64,000 bases of DNA from Chryseobacterium sp. Leaf394 (GTDB lineage: Bacteria; Bacteroidota; Bacteroidia; Flavobacteriales; Weeksellaceae). Every line of letters starts with the position of its first letter. Positions within the stretch are counted from its first letter, which is position 1. Below the pieces are notes generated by a model, which saw only the letters and a program-made list of their open reading frames with translations, was not told where the DNA came from and did not search any database. The stretch is taken from contig NZ_LMQH01000004.1 of assembly GCF_001424105.1 (NCBI RefSeq), positions 62,298-126,297 of the forward strand, written 5' to 3'. The translations under genes and the position numbers were made by a program. Below are positions 45,201-52,255 of the stretch, piece after piece.

Positions 45201-46376
45201 AGTGCCATTCCATCTTGTTAATGCTTTATTAGAAATACCGTAGACAAACCCTGTTGCCGGATCTGTACCTAAACCAATCGGTGAACCCCAGGTTGTAGAT
45301 GCACTTTGCTGTACATAGGTCGTAGATGCCGAGTTCGTAACGCCAAGCCAGATTCTACCGGACGCACTGTTTGGAGAAGCTACAAATTGGTTTTGAGATA
45401 GACTTGAAGGAACCGGACCATACGCCATGTTTCCGTGAGTTGTGGGCGTTCCGCTTGCTACAAGTGTTGTTCCATCGATGATTCCTGCAGCATTTAAATT
45501 TATTCTGTAAGTAAATCCCTGAGCAGAATTAATTCCAAACAATTCATTACAGGTAGGAGCAGATGATGGCGTGAAAACCTGGCATGAAGCCAAATCTAAA
45601 TCATCAGCATCCGTAAACGGACCAACTAAAGTATTCAGATTGTAAGAAGTTTTTACTGAACTTACACCTGTGTTGGGATTGATCTCGTAAACACGCGCAT
45701 TGAAAGAACTTACCAAAAGAATATTGGTCACAAATCCTTCAACAGCATAAATACTTCCATTGAAGAATGACAATCCCTGAAAATTGGCCGGCATACTTCC
45801 GCTCAGTTGAATAACCTGTACAGCAACAAGCGTTGACAGGTTAACACGGTAAATGTATCTTGAAGCTCCTGAAGTAACTACAACATTCAACAGTCCGTTG
45901 GAATCAAAAAACGCATCACTGGAAACCGTGCCGACATTCCAGGTTGCATCCCCCGTAATTGTTCCGAGATCAGTGGCAGGTGCAGGACTCGCCTGGATAA
46001 GTCGTTTATTTGCAGACACACCATAAACGTATCCTAAAGTAGCACCCGCGGTTGGATTAGCCGTCAGACCACCTAAGGCCAAAGGAATATTAGTTCCGAT
46101 ACTTGTATTACTTCTGTACACAGGTGAATTTGCTGTCGTATTCGAAGATGTGAAAACCGTTTGAGATGTATTCGCAGGATTAGCACCTACAGCAAGATTG
46201 CTCTTTGCAGAGGCAGATAAAGTAGTTGTCGCACCTGGTAAAACACCGTTGAGTGCTGAGATATTGTAGACGTTGCCGTTTTGGGCATTCAGAATGTAAA
46301 GTGCATTACAATCCTGAGCTTTAGTATTCAAAAATAATAAGAAAGCAACGAAATATAATAGTTTATTTATTTTCAT
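42243..46376 (-). CDS. Cassette 3 gene B: very large exported protein, propeller-like head
   Basis: Exported protein of 1377 residues, signal peptide ending LLFLNTKAQ. Unlike the other two B proteins, the head has two DUF6923-like repeats (CNALYILNAQNGNVYNISA and CNELFGINSAQGFTYRIN) that look like propeller blades, replacing the head and CshA domain. Thrombospondin type 3 blocks follow (DSDNDGIPDSLDLDDDNDGI, DADGDGIENSLDLNSDNDGC, SDLDGVADYLDLDDDNDGI, TDGDAYPNHLDLDSDNDGC). The tail ends HGITALNRAG, KGFVVNRLTA, EGMMVYDKDVQCLKIYNGTI and WSCFRTQACPD, as in the other cassettes. Again no type IX sorting tail. Confidence 0.8.
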   Translation of the reverse strand: MKINKLLYFVAFLLFLNTKAQDCNALYILNAQNGNVYNISALNGVLPGATTTLSASAKSNLAVGANPANTSQTVFTSSNTTANSPVYRSNTSIGTNIPLALGGLTANPTAGATLGYVYGVSANKRLIQASPAPATDLGTITGDATWNVGTVSSDAFFDSNGLLNVVVTSGASRYIYRVNLSTLVAVQVIQLSGSMPANFQGLSFFNGSIYAVEGFVTNILLVSSFNARVYEINPNTGVSSVKTSYNLNTLVGPFTDADDLDLASCQVFTPSSAPTCNELFGINSAQGFTYRINLNAAGIIDGTTLVASGTPTTHGNMAYGPVPSSLSQNQFVASPNSASGRIWLGVTNSASTTYVQQSASTTWGSPIGLGTDPATGFVYGISNKALTRWNGTGAATSLGNVTGDANWTNGTTLNDIAVDNGGNLYVITSVSDSNIWLYRIDPDTPVPSATPVVRLSGTVPNLRTTNGNGLAYLGDFFYYSRTNGNGTDIWKLNAMTGASTFVGNIAGTTAAGNRRDFGDLGSCATVTNVPASFAINCGGAGGGVQGTPLIPNGTVQNSVLRVPITGAVNGLAEFTLTGSGITTSPSPYVAFIPQGATYVDIPFVYNGTGAAGNRMVTVSSPRAVTVTTCTLPVLVDLDSDNDGIPDSLDLDDDNDGILDTVENVCETEGTPVYSNNFGTGTATTQDLNVVGHTFAAVNPNDGFYSVSRSLSQSVFYTQTNVNGHKDAGNFSIADGSTDGKFLIINVAANYLNKTLYKVDGLTVIPGKKYRFRLDLAGLAEANAHIPNLRIAVKDTSGNILAFTDSNNIGMANDDIWRRFKMDFIAGTSNVSLEIINLQPLGTAGNDVGVDNFVLMPINVCDADGDGIENSLDLNSDNDGCFDAIEGDENVNSSHLNTDGSINYASNGGLGSAVSNNGVPNIVNSGSFDIGNDVGQGMGVSQDISKNACLDSDLDGVADYLDLDDDNDGILDTEEGCLPTVTMGTIVDNAKITELKNTGSTVFSLVPPGAALPLGGVKVSHNSGGNGWGYYTPNVATTTINLNGTQSAPFPTTYLDVIDYGNTVGGIARNVSIDFGASANSISTADNDYQYIIGIAGLGNEEAVITNIFSVPLTVLSNSDVFNTGVYSLLDGVPSVTPGQIGNVVSTNTNATQGYTFYSIPKSVASFTMNLTGGNDPHGFIFGVYNMNCNANTDGDAYPNHLDLDSDNDGCADAVEGGGAFTTADLQTALGVLSSQSPNQNLGNNVGNTAVTMGVPLVAGTGQTFGDSQNAAVNGGCYCYKPGIQNAGVSNPVKHGITALNRAGSGVSEWPTVRQSAWTVLESKTKGFVVNRLTALEIAAIPKANLVEGMMVYDKDVQCLKIYNGTIWSCFRTQACPD

Positions 46377-46599
46377 TAGTTAGATTCTTGATAATAGTAA
46401 TTGCGTTCTCATTTTTAAAATGAAAACCGTAAAATATCCCTTGATGTAAAATTTAATTTGGTACTGTACAGATATTGGCGAATAAAATCTTTACTTTAAC
46501 TTAAAAAGTAAGCACACAACTTTACAGTTAATACTAAAAGCATTAATTCATATTCAAAAATCTCACAGAAAATTGAAGGGATAAAAAAGAAAAAAAAAT

Positions 46600-47253
46600 C
46601 TAAACTAACGGTGGGGGTCTCACCGGGTAAAACCCCGCAAATCTGTAATCGTAAGCAGCGCTGTTGCAGTGACAGCAGACAGAAAAATGCAGATCACTCA
46701 ACACCCGCTGAATGTAAAATACAGATTGTACTATTGAAGCATCAGCATAATGCTTACTTAAGTTGCTGAAATTTATAAAAACTCTGTCCGCAGTACTTTG
46801 TGAGAATGTACGTGAATGTGAAGAGCTGTTCTGAAAATTATATTTTTTGGAATTAGCGTTTGTAACAGCTAAAACATTTACAATCGTAACATTTTTCTTT
46901 GCTGGCTTTTTTAGAACATTCTGCTTCCGAACTGAAGCTTGCTTAGATTTATCATCAACCGATATTGATTGAGCCGATATGATAAGAAGAACCTCATTAT
47001 TATCGTCAACCTTCTTTGAAACCTTTTTTATATCTAATCTGACGTGAGCAACCTGCTGATTAAATTTATCATCAGATGAAAATATCTGTGCACCAGATTG
47101 CAGAGTAAGCTTAGATTCAGTACTATCAACCAGTGCAACCGATTGAGCAAAATATAACTGAGAAAAGAGAAAAACACAAAAGGCAGCAACAAACCTCCAC
47201 CATCTTGCAAAATGGGTGTTATAAAGATTTGTAAAACAATGATATAAATACAT
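46600..47253 (-). CDS. Cassette 3 gene A: RPPP-tailed exported protein
   Basis: Protein of 217 residues. Signal core VAAFCVFLFSQLYFAQS. The mature start has GAQIFSSDDKFNQQV, the relaxed form of the shared motif. The middle is Lys/Ser/Asn-rich. The C-terminal end is YDYRFAGFYPVRPPPLV, with Arg212, Pro213-215 and two residues left. The gap to gene B is 223 bases, longer than in cassettes 1 and 2. A TATTTTTG element (47280-47287) lies 27 bases before its start and fits a -7 box. Confidence 0.72.
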   Translation of the reverse strand: MYLYHCFTNLYNTHFARWWRFVAAFCVFLFSQLYFAQSVALVDSTESKLTLQSGAQIFSSDDKFNQQVAHVRLDIKKVSKKVDDNNEVLLIISAQSISVDDKSKQASVRKQNVLKKPAKKNVTIVNVLAVTNANSKKYNFQNSSSHSRTFSQSTADRVFINFSNLSKHYADASIVQSVFYIQRVLSDLHFSVCCHCNSAAYDYRFAGFYPVRPPPLV

Positions 47254-47596
47254 CCCTGACCTCTAATTCTTTTCCGGTGCAAAAATACAAATTACAATGC
47301 ATAGAATAATAATAAACAAGCCGATTTAATGTGATTTTAGTCAGTAAAATTTGATTATTTTAAATATTTCATAATATAATTAGTTTTTAAATAAATATAA
47401 TTTAATCATAATGAAATTATTTGAGAAAATTATTATACATAACATTATTTCTGTACAAACATTGTTTCTAGTTGAAACATAGCATCACGATGGATAGGGC
47501 GATTGCGAGAATTGAAAAATATAAAATCGCATATTTTATACATTTTTCCGAAAATAAAATAAAACTCACACGTTAGAGACAGGGTTTAACCAAAAA
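47254..47596. other. AT-rich spacer upstream of cassette 3
   Basis: No gene is seen. It contains a candidate -7 box TATTTTTG on the minus strand (47280-47287) and otherwise very AT-rich sequence. It separates the rplL terminator from the cassette. Confidence 0.4.
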
Positions 47597-47628
47597 AAAA
47601 GCGGCAAACTTTCGTTTACCGCTTCTTT
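47597..47628 (-). terminator. Terminator after rplL
   Basis: AGCGGCAAAC (47600-47609) pairs with GTTTACCGCT (47614-47623) with one mismatch; on the minus strand TTTTTTTTT follows. It lies 23 bases after the rplL stop, so the ribosomal operon ends here. Confidence 0.85.
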
Positions 47629-47645
47629 ATATTTTAAACTGAAAA

Positions 47646-48014
47646 TTATTTCAATTCTACTTCAGCACCAGCTTCTTCTAATTGCTTCTTAAGAGCTTCA
47701 GCCTCGTCTTTAGAGATTCCTTCTTTAATAGCAGCAGGAGCTCCGTCTACGATATCTTTAGCCTCTTTAAGACCAGCACCAGTTAAATCTTTTACCAATT
47801 TAACGATAGCCAATTTAGAAGCACCTGCAGACTTAAGAATTACGTCGAATTCTGTCTTTTCTTCAGCAGCTTCACCAGCACCAGGACCAGCCATTACTAC
47901 TGCAGCAGCAGCAGGCTCGATTCCGTACTCGTCTTTAAGGATAGTTGCTAATTCGTTTACGTCTTTTACTGTTAAGTTTACTAGCGTTTCAGCTAAATTT
48001 TTTAAATCTGACAT
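47646..48014 (-). CDS. rplL: Ribosomal protein L7/L12
   Basis: Stalk protein of the large subunit, 122 residues. N-terminal dimer domain ([20 protein letters not shown]), an Ala/Gly-rich hinge ([20 protein letters not shown]) and the C-terminal factor-binding domain ([24 protein letters not shown] end). It recruits elongation factors. It follows rplJ by 48 bases, as usual. Unusually it is not followed by rpoB; a terminator comes next. Confidence 0.97.
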   Translation of the reverse strand: MSDLKNLAETLVNLTVKDVNELATILKDEYGIEPAAAAVVMAGPGAGEAAEEKTEFDVILKSAGASKLAIVKLVKDLTGAGLKEAKDIVDGAPAAIKEGISKDEAEALKKQLEEAGAEVELK

Positions 48015-48062
48015 TGTTGTAATGTTTTTGTTGATTATTGATTGATTTTTTTGAGAGTCTAA

Positions 48063-48650
48063 TTATTCTGCAGCTGGAGCTTCTCCTTCTGCAGCAGCGT
48101 CCGGAGCTTCGGTTGCTGGAGTTTCTTCCACTGCTGGAGCAGCAACTTCTTCAGTTGCAGTTTCTGCAGTTTCAGCTTTGTTTTGAAGAGCAGAAACAAC
48201 TCTTTGGATTGGAGACTGAAGTAATCCGATGATTTCACCGATCATTTCTTCTCTAGACTTGATGTTTACTAATGCATCAAGGTTGTTGTCACCAACATAG
48301 AATGTTTCCTGTACGAAAGCCGATTTCAAAGCTGGCTTTTCGTCTTTCTTTCTAAAGTCTTTGATTAATTTTGCCGGAGCGTTAGCTGTTTCAGCAACCA
48401 TTAATGCAGAGTTTCCTTTGAAAGTTGAGAACATTTCAGAGTAATCTACTCCTTCAATCTGTTCCATTGCTTTTTGCAAAAGTGTATTTTTCACCACTTT
48501 TACTTTGATATTCTGCTTGAAAGCCTGTCTTCTGAAGTCAGAAGATTTACCAGCGTTCAAACCGTCAAGATCTGCTACATAAATTACTTTTGCATCCTGA
48601 AGCAAGTCTTTGATCTCTTGTATTGCTACAACTTTTTGGTCTTTTGTCAT
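48063..48650 (-). CDS. rplJ: Ribosomal protein L10
   Basis: L10 anchors the L7/L12 stalk. Length 195 residues includes an Ala/Glu/Pro-rich C-terminal tail (TEEVAAPAVEETPATEAPDA) beyond the family's roughly 170 residues; such tails occur in Bacteroidota. Conserved features: FRRQAFKQNIKVKVVKNTLL and FKGNSALMVAETANAPAKLI. The start is the ATG 17 bases after the rplA stop, which suggests a common transcript. Confidence 0.95.
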   Translation of the reverse strand: MTKDQKVVAIQEIKDLLQDAKVIYVADLDGLNAGKSSDFRRQAFKQNIKVKVVKNTLLQKAMEQIEGVDYSEMFSTFKGNSALMVAETANAPAKLIKDFRKKDEKPALKSAFVQETFYVGDNNLDALVNIKSREEMIGEIIGLLQSPIQRVVSALQNKAETAETATEEVAAPAVEETPATEAPDAAAEGEAPAAE

Positions 48651-48667
48651 TGTCTTAAGGATTATAA

Positions 48668-49360
48668 TTAGTTAACAGATTTACTATCAATTGCAATACC
48701 CGGGCTCATAGTAGAAGACAGATAAATGCTCTTCACATAAGTACCTTTAGCAGCAGTTGGCTTCATTTTGATCAAAGTAGAAATCAATTCCTGAGCATTT
48801 TCCTTGATTTTAGCAGCATCGAAAGATACTTTACCAATACCAGCGTGGATAATACCGTATTTATCTACTTTAAAGTCAATTTTACCCGCTTTTACTTCAG
48901 TTACTGCTTTACCGATTTCCATCGTTACAGTACCTGATTTAGGGTTAGGCATCAAACCTCTTGGTCCTAATACTCTACCCAATGGTCCTAATTTACCCAT
49001 AACAGCCGGCATTGTAACGATAACGTCAACATCTGTCCAACCTTCTTTTATTTTCTGTAAATATTCGTCAAGACCTACATAGTCAGCACCAGCTTCTTTC
49101 GCTTCAGCTTCTTTATCCGGAGTTACCAAAGCCAAAACTTTAACATCTTTACCGGTACCGTGAGGAAGAGATACAACACCTCTTACCATTTGGTTTGCTT
49201 TTCTTGGATCTACACCCAATCTTACAGCGATATCTACAGAAGCATCGAACTTCGTAGTGTTTACTTCTTTCACAAGAGCAGAACCTTCTTCAAGGTTATA
49301 GATTCTTCCTTTTTCTACTTTGCTTAAAGCTTCTTTTTGCTTTTTAGTCAATTTTGCCAT
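48668..49360 (-). CDS. rplA: Ribosomal protein L1
   Basis: L1 of 230 residues, the L1-stalk protein that binds 23S rRNA and, in other bacteria, its own mRNA. Signature: [19 protein letters not shown] (about 120-138) and [10 protein letters not shown], typical of L1; [19 protein letters not shown] sequence follows. It follows rplK with an 11-base spacer. Probable translational repression by L1 is an inference from other bacteria; a candidate leader hairpin lies before rplK. Confidence 0.96.
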   Translation of the reverse strand: MAKLTKKQKEALSKVEKGRIYNLEEGSALVKEVNTTKFDASVDIAVRLGVDPRKANQMVRGVVSLPHGTGKDVKVLALVTPDKEAEAKEAGADYVGLDEYLQKIKEGWTDVDVIVTMPAVMGKLGPLGRVLGPRGLMPNPKSGTVTMEIGKAVTEVKAGKIDFKVDKYGIIHAGIGKVSFDAAKIKENAQELISTLIKMKPTAAKGTYVKSIYLSSTMSPGIAIDSKSVN

Positions 49361-49371
49361 TTCTTTAAGTA

Positions 49372-49818
49372 TTAAGCGTTAAAAGTTGGTTTAGTTCCTG
49401 TTACTCTTAATCCCATAGATCTAGCAGTACCTGCAACCATAGAAACTGCAGAATCCATAGTAAAACAGTTAAGGTCAGTCATCTTGTCTTCAGCGATCTT
49501 CTGAACCTGAGCCCAAGACACAGCACCTACCTTGTTTCTGTTTGGTTCTCCGGAACCACCTTTGATTTTAGCCGCATCCATCAACTGGATTGCTGCAGGA
49601 GGAGTTTTGATTACGAATTCAAAAGATTTGTCTTCGTACACTGTAATTACTACAGGTAAAACTTGTCCTGGCTTATCTTGGGTTCTTCCGTTAAATTGCT
49701 TACAAAACTCCATGATGTTCACACCTGCAGAACCTAATGCCGGACCTACTGGTGGAGATGGGTTTGCTGCTCCTCCTTTTACCTGGAGCTTAACCATTTT
49801 AAAGACTTTTTTAGCCAT
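49372..49818 (-). CDS. rplK: Ribosomal protein L11
   Basis: L11 of 148 residues binds the GTPase centre of 23S rRNA. Motifs: [20 protein letters not shown] at the N-terminus and the C-terminal domain with [19 protein letters not shown]. This is the first gene of the operon here, with its own promoter about 98 bases upstream. Confidence 0.96.
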   Translation of the reverse strand: MAKKVFKMVKLQVKGGAANPSPPVGPALGSAGVNIMEFCKQFNGRTQDKPGQVLPVVITVYEDKSFEFVIKTPPAAIQLMDAAKIKGGSGEPNRNKVGAVSWAQVQKIAEDKMTDLNCFTMDSAVSMVAGTARSMGLRVTGTKPTFNA

Positions 49819-49871
49819 TGTTTGTTTTTTAAATTTGAATAATTAATGAGTTTGGAAGCATTTATTATTCA

Positions 49872-49904
49872 GCAGGTTACCGCACTCACATAAAGTAAAC
49901 CTAC
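49872..49904 (-). promoter_or_regulatory. Hairpin in the rplK leader
   Basis: GCAGGTT (49872-49878) pairs with AACCTAC (49898-49904), seven pairs with one G-T. It sits in the leader, between the promoter at 49916-49946 and the rplK start, and could serve as an operator for autogenous control by L1 or L11, though no typical L1 site can be confirmed by eye. Confidence 0.35.
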
Positions 49905-49915
49905 TTTTCGGACTG

Positions 49916-49946
49916 CAAAATTATGAAAATAATTTTAATTAGCAAA
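49916..49946 (-). promoter_or_regulatory. Promoter of rplK-rplA-rplJ-rplL
   Basis: On the minus strand TTTG (49943-49946) and TAATTTTG (49916-49923) are separated by 19 bases, a very good match to the Bacteroidota -33 and -7 elements. This gives the ribosomal operon its own promoter, independent of nusG. Confidence 0.7.
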
Positions 49947-50036
49947 TAGTTAACTCATTAAAGTTCAGAAATAAATTAATTATTTTAATATCAACATTTC
50001 AATTAAATGTTTACTTTTATCGCAAATCTCCATACC

Positions 50037-50537
50037 ATGAGAAAATTAAAATTTTTAGCATTATTCGCCTCATTATCTGTGATGCAGTCTTGCTGGCTCT
50101 TTAATTTCGAAGACGAACCTGCAGGCGTGCAACAATCTATGTATGAACCTGTGTATGCCACAAGAGCTCAACTGTCTGACATCAAGATTCAAAATCCTAA
50201 ACCTACAACCAAAAATGCTAAAATCTATCTTAAAGATCAGTACATTTTTGTGAATGACAGCCGCGACGGTTTCCATATTGTAGATAATTCTGATCCTGCC
50301 AACCCGAAAAAAATAAAGTATCTGAAAGCTTTAGGCTCGACAGATGTAGCAATCCGTAATGATGTACTCTACGTGAATCAAGCTACCGATCTTGTTGCTT
50401 TAAAAATAAATACTTCAACTGATGAAGTGCAGGTTTTAAAAAGAATAGAAAATGTGTTCCCCTCCATTCAGTCTCCTGATGGTTTTATAGGCGAACCACA
50501 GATTGATAAAATAATTGTTGACTGGAAACTTAAATAA
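50037..50537 (+). CDS. LVIVD-repeat lipoprotein, short
   Basis: Lipoprotein of 166 residues; MRKLKFLALFASLSVMQSCW has the lipobox Cys19. The body has LVIVD-type propeller repeats such as KIYLKDQYIFVNDSRDGFHI with VDNSDPANPKK, then YVNQATDLVALKI. The ATG at 50037 is preferred to the one ten codons upstream because it begins the signal peptide. It is followed six bases later by a second LVIVD lipoprotein gene. Function unknown; the family is a secreted or surface beta-propeller. Confidence 0.72.
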   Translation: MRKLKFLALFASLSVMQSCWLFNFEDEPAGVQQSMYEPVYATRAQLSDIKIQNPKPTTKNAKIYLKDQYIFVNDSRDGFHIVDNSDPANPKKIKYLKALGSTDVAIRNDVLYVNQATDLVALKINTSTDEVQVLKRIENVFPSIQSPDGFIGEPQIDKIIVDWKLK

Positions 50538-50543
50538 AACACC

Positions 50544-51278
50544 ATGAAAAAATTTTCTATTTTACTTCTTATATTCTTTCTTTTTGGCTGTAATAATGAC
50601 TCGGCAGATAAACAGGGCAGTGACGGGAAAGAAGGCTCCACAGCAACTTTCATTCTGAAAAACAATAATATGTATGTGGTTGATCATTCTAACCTGAATG
50701 TCTTCAGCATTACAAATCCTGAAAATCCTGTAAAAGTACGGACGGTAGAAGTTGGATTTGATATTGAAACCTTATTTTCAAATGGTGATTATCTTTTTAT
50801 AGGTTCCCGCAACGGTATGTTTATTTACAATATTGCTGCAGAACCTGAAAATCCTAAATATGTATCTAAGGCGTTACACCTCAGAGCCTGCGATCCGGTG
50901 GTTGCCAACGGTACTCATGCTTTTGTTACCTTACATTCCAATACGGTTTGTGGTGCTGCAAATAATGTATTGATGGTGTACGATACTACAAATATTCAGC
51001 AGCCAAAGCTTATTACCCAGCGTGACCTTGCTGAGCCAAAAGGTTTAGCTTTAAATGGTAATTATCTTTACATCTGCGACAAAAACGATATTGTAATTTT
51101 TGACATCAGCAATCCGCAAAACCCGAATGTGGTAAAAACCATAGCCAATGTACCTGCACGGGATCTGATCATCGACAACAATCATCTTTTTGCTTTTACC
51201 AATTCAGATGTGAAACAGTACAGCATAGATCCTGCGAATATTCAAAACATCAGTTTGATCAGTTCGTATACTTTATAA
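50544..51278 (+). CDS. LVIVD-repeat lipoprotein, longer
   Basis: Lipoprotein of 244 residues with signal MKKFSILLLIFFLFGCNND (Cys16). LVIVD repeats follow: NNMYVVDHSNLNVFSITNPE, FIGSRNGMFIYNI, LYICDKNDIVIFDISNPQN, each with an Asn-Pro end. Starting six bases after the previous gene, it is clearly co-transcribed. The two are a paired pair of propeller lipoproteins; their ligand is unknown. It ends just before the convergent gene at 51282 with a gap of three bases. Confidence 0.78.
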   Translation: MKKFSILLLIFFLFGCNNDSADKQGSDGKEGSTATFILKNNNMYVVDHSNLNVFSITNPENPVKVRTVEVGFDIETLFSNGDYLFIGSRNGMFIYNIAAEPENPKYVSKALHLRACDPVVANGTHAFVTLHSNTVCGAANNVLMVYDTTNIQQPKLITQRDLAEPKGLALNGNYLYICDKNDIVIFDISNPQNPNVVKTIANVPARDLIIDNNHLFAFTNSDVKQYSIDPANIQNISLISSYTL

Positions 51279-51281
51279 ATT

Positions 51282-52142
51282 TTAAAAGAAATTTGGGGTC
51301 AGTTTCTTTAATGGAAGCTGCACTCCAAATCTCACCTGTTCATAAGGGAAGTACCGTATTCCATGCTGAAACTGCAGAAATAGTAAAGTTCCGTCAGTGG
51401 TTTTGAGATTGAGTTTTGATGCTAAAATCATAGGTTTATCACCATAATCTTTAACACGTGTAATCCAACCATTATATCCTGAAAAGGTATTTTCCCAACT
51501 GATATTTTTGTGTTTTAAAATCAGTTTCAAACCGTACATAATCGCATCGTCCTGAACATTGAGATTGGGAGTCTGGATATCCCAGGAATAAAATCCAAAA
51601 TCTGTAACCACTCTGAGTTCATCAATAAAGCTTTTCATTCTGAAAGACTTCCCCATTTCTACATCAAAATAGTATCCTGCAGTGTTGAAAAAGCGACGGT
51701 TTTTGAAATCGCTTCCTGAAGCCGTTTTTAAGCTGGAATTTAAAATTAAATCAGGTTTAAATTTGCCTTCAGACAACAATTTAATTCTCGTCTGAACATA
51801 AAAATCACCGGTAGCAAAGCCTTCGTTTTTCTGCATTTGCCGTCTTGCAACGATTTCATCTGTGACAGAATAATGTTCAACTAAAGTTTTCCATACTTTT
51901 ACTGAAACTTTTTCAGCAATTAACGGAACCTCAATTCCGGTCAGATTGGAAATGGTCTGGTCACCATGGCCGAAATAGTAATCTCCGGTAAAGGAAACCT
52001 GCGTAAATGCGGGAATTGATGCATCGGTAAATTCAGGAACAGGATTGGCGTTTGGTCCGAAATAATTGGTAGTATGATGAATCAGGTCTTGCCCGAAACA
52101 GAGGGAAGCTGATAAGAATGTCAGCAATGGCAGTATTTTCAC
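51282..52142 (-). CDS. Exported protein of unknown function, beta-barrel-like
   Basis: Exported protein of 286 residues with signal peptide MKILPLLTFLSASLCFGQ. The body alternates amphipathic strands, for example VSFTGDYYFGHGDQT, FYVQTRIKLLSEGKFKPDLI, FKNRRFFNTAGYYFDVEMGK and TDGTLLFLQFQHGIRYF. Phe is near the C-terminus (NFF end), as in outer-membrane barrels. I do not recognise the family. It converges on the LVIVD pair with a three-base gap. Confidence 0.55.
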   Translation of the reverse strand: MKILPLLTFLSASLCFGQDLIHHTTNYFGPNANPVPEFTDASIPAFTQVSFTGDYYFGHGDQTISNLTGIEVPLIAEKVSVKVWKTLVEHYSVTDEIVARRQMQKNEGFATGDFYVQTRIKLLSEGKFKPDLILNSSLKTASGSDFKNRRFFNTAGYYFDVEMGKSFRMKSFIDELRVVTDFGFYSWDIQTPNLNVQDDAIMYGLKLILKHKNISWENTFSGYNGWITRVKDYGDKPMILASKLNLKTTDGTLLFLQFQHGIRYFPYEQVRFGVQLPLKKLTPNFF

Positions 52143-52255
52143 AGTTTTTAGTTTAGCTTAGTTTAAGCAAAAGTAAAAAAATGGGAAGAACAAACGATGG
52201 AAAATATAGGAATAATCTCTCTCAGCTTCTAAAAATACAACTGCTATTAAAACAA

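Noticed and set aside
32482..46376. Many near-identical short DNA words such as CCGTCATTATCATCATC at intervals, looking like a CRISPR array
   Set aside because: They are the codons of thrombospondin type 3 repeats in long open reading frames, not evenly spaced, and the sequence between them is coding domain rather than spacer.
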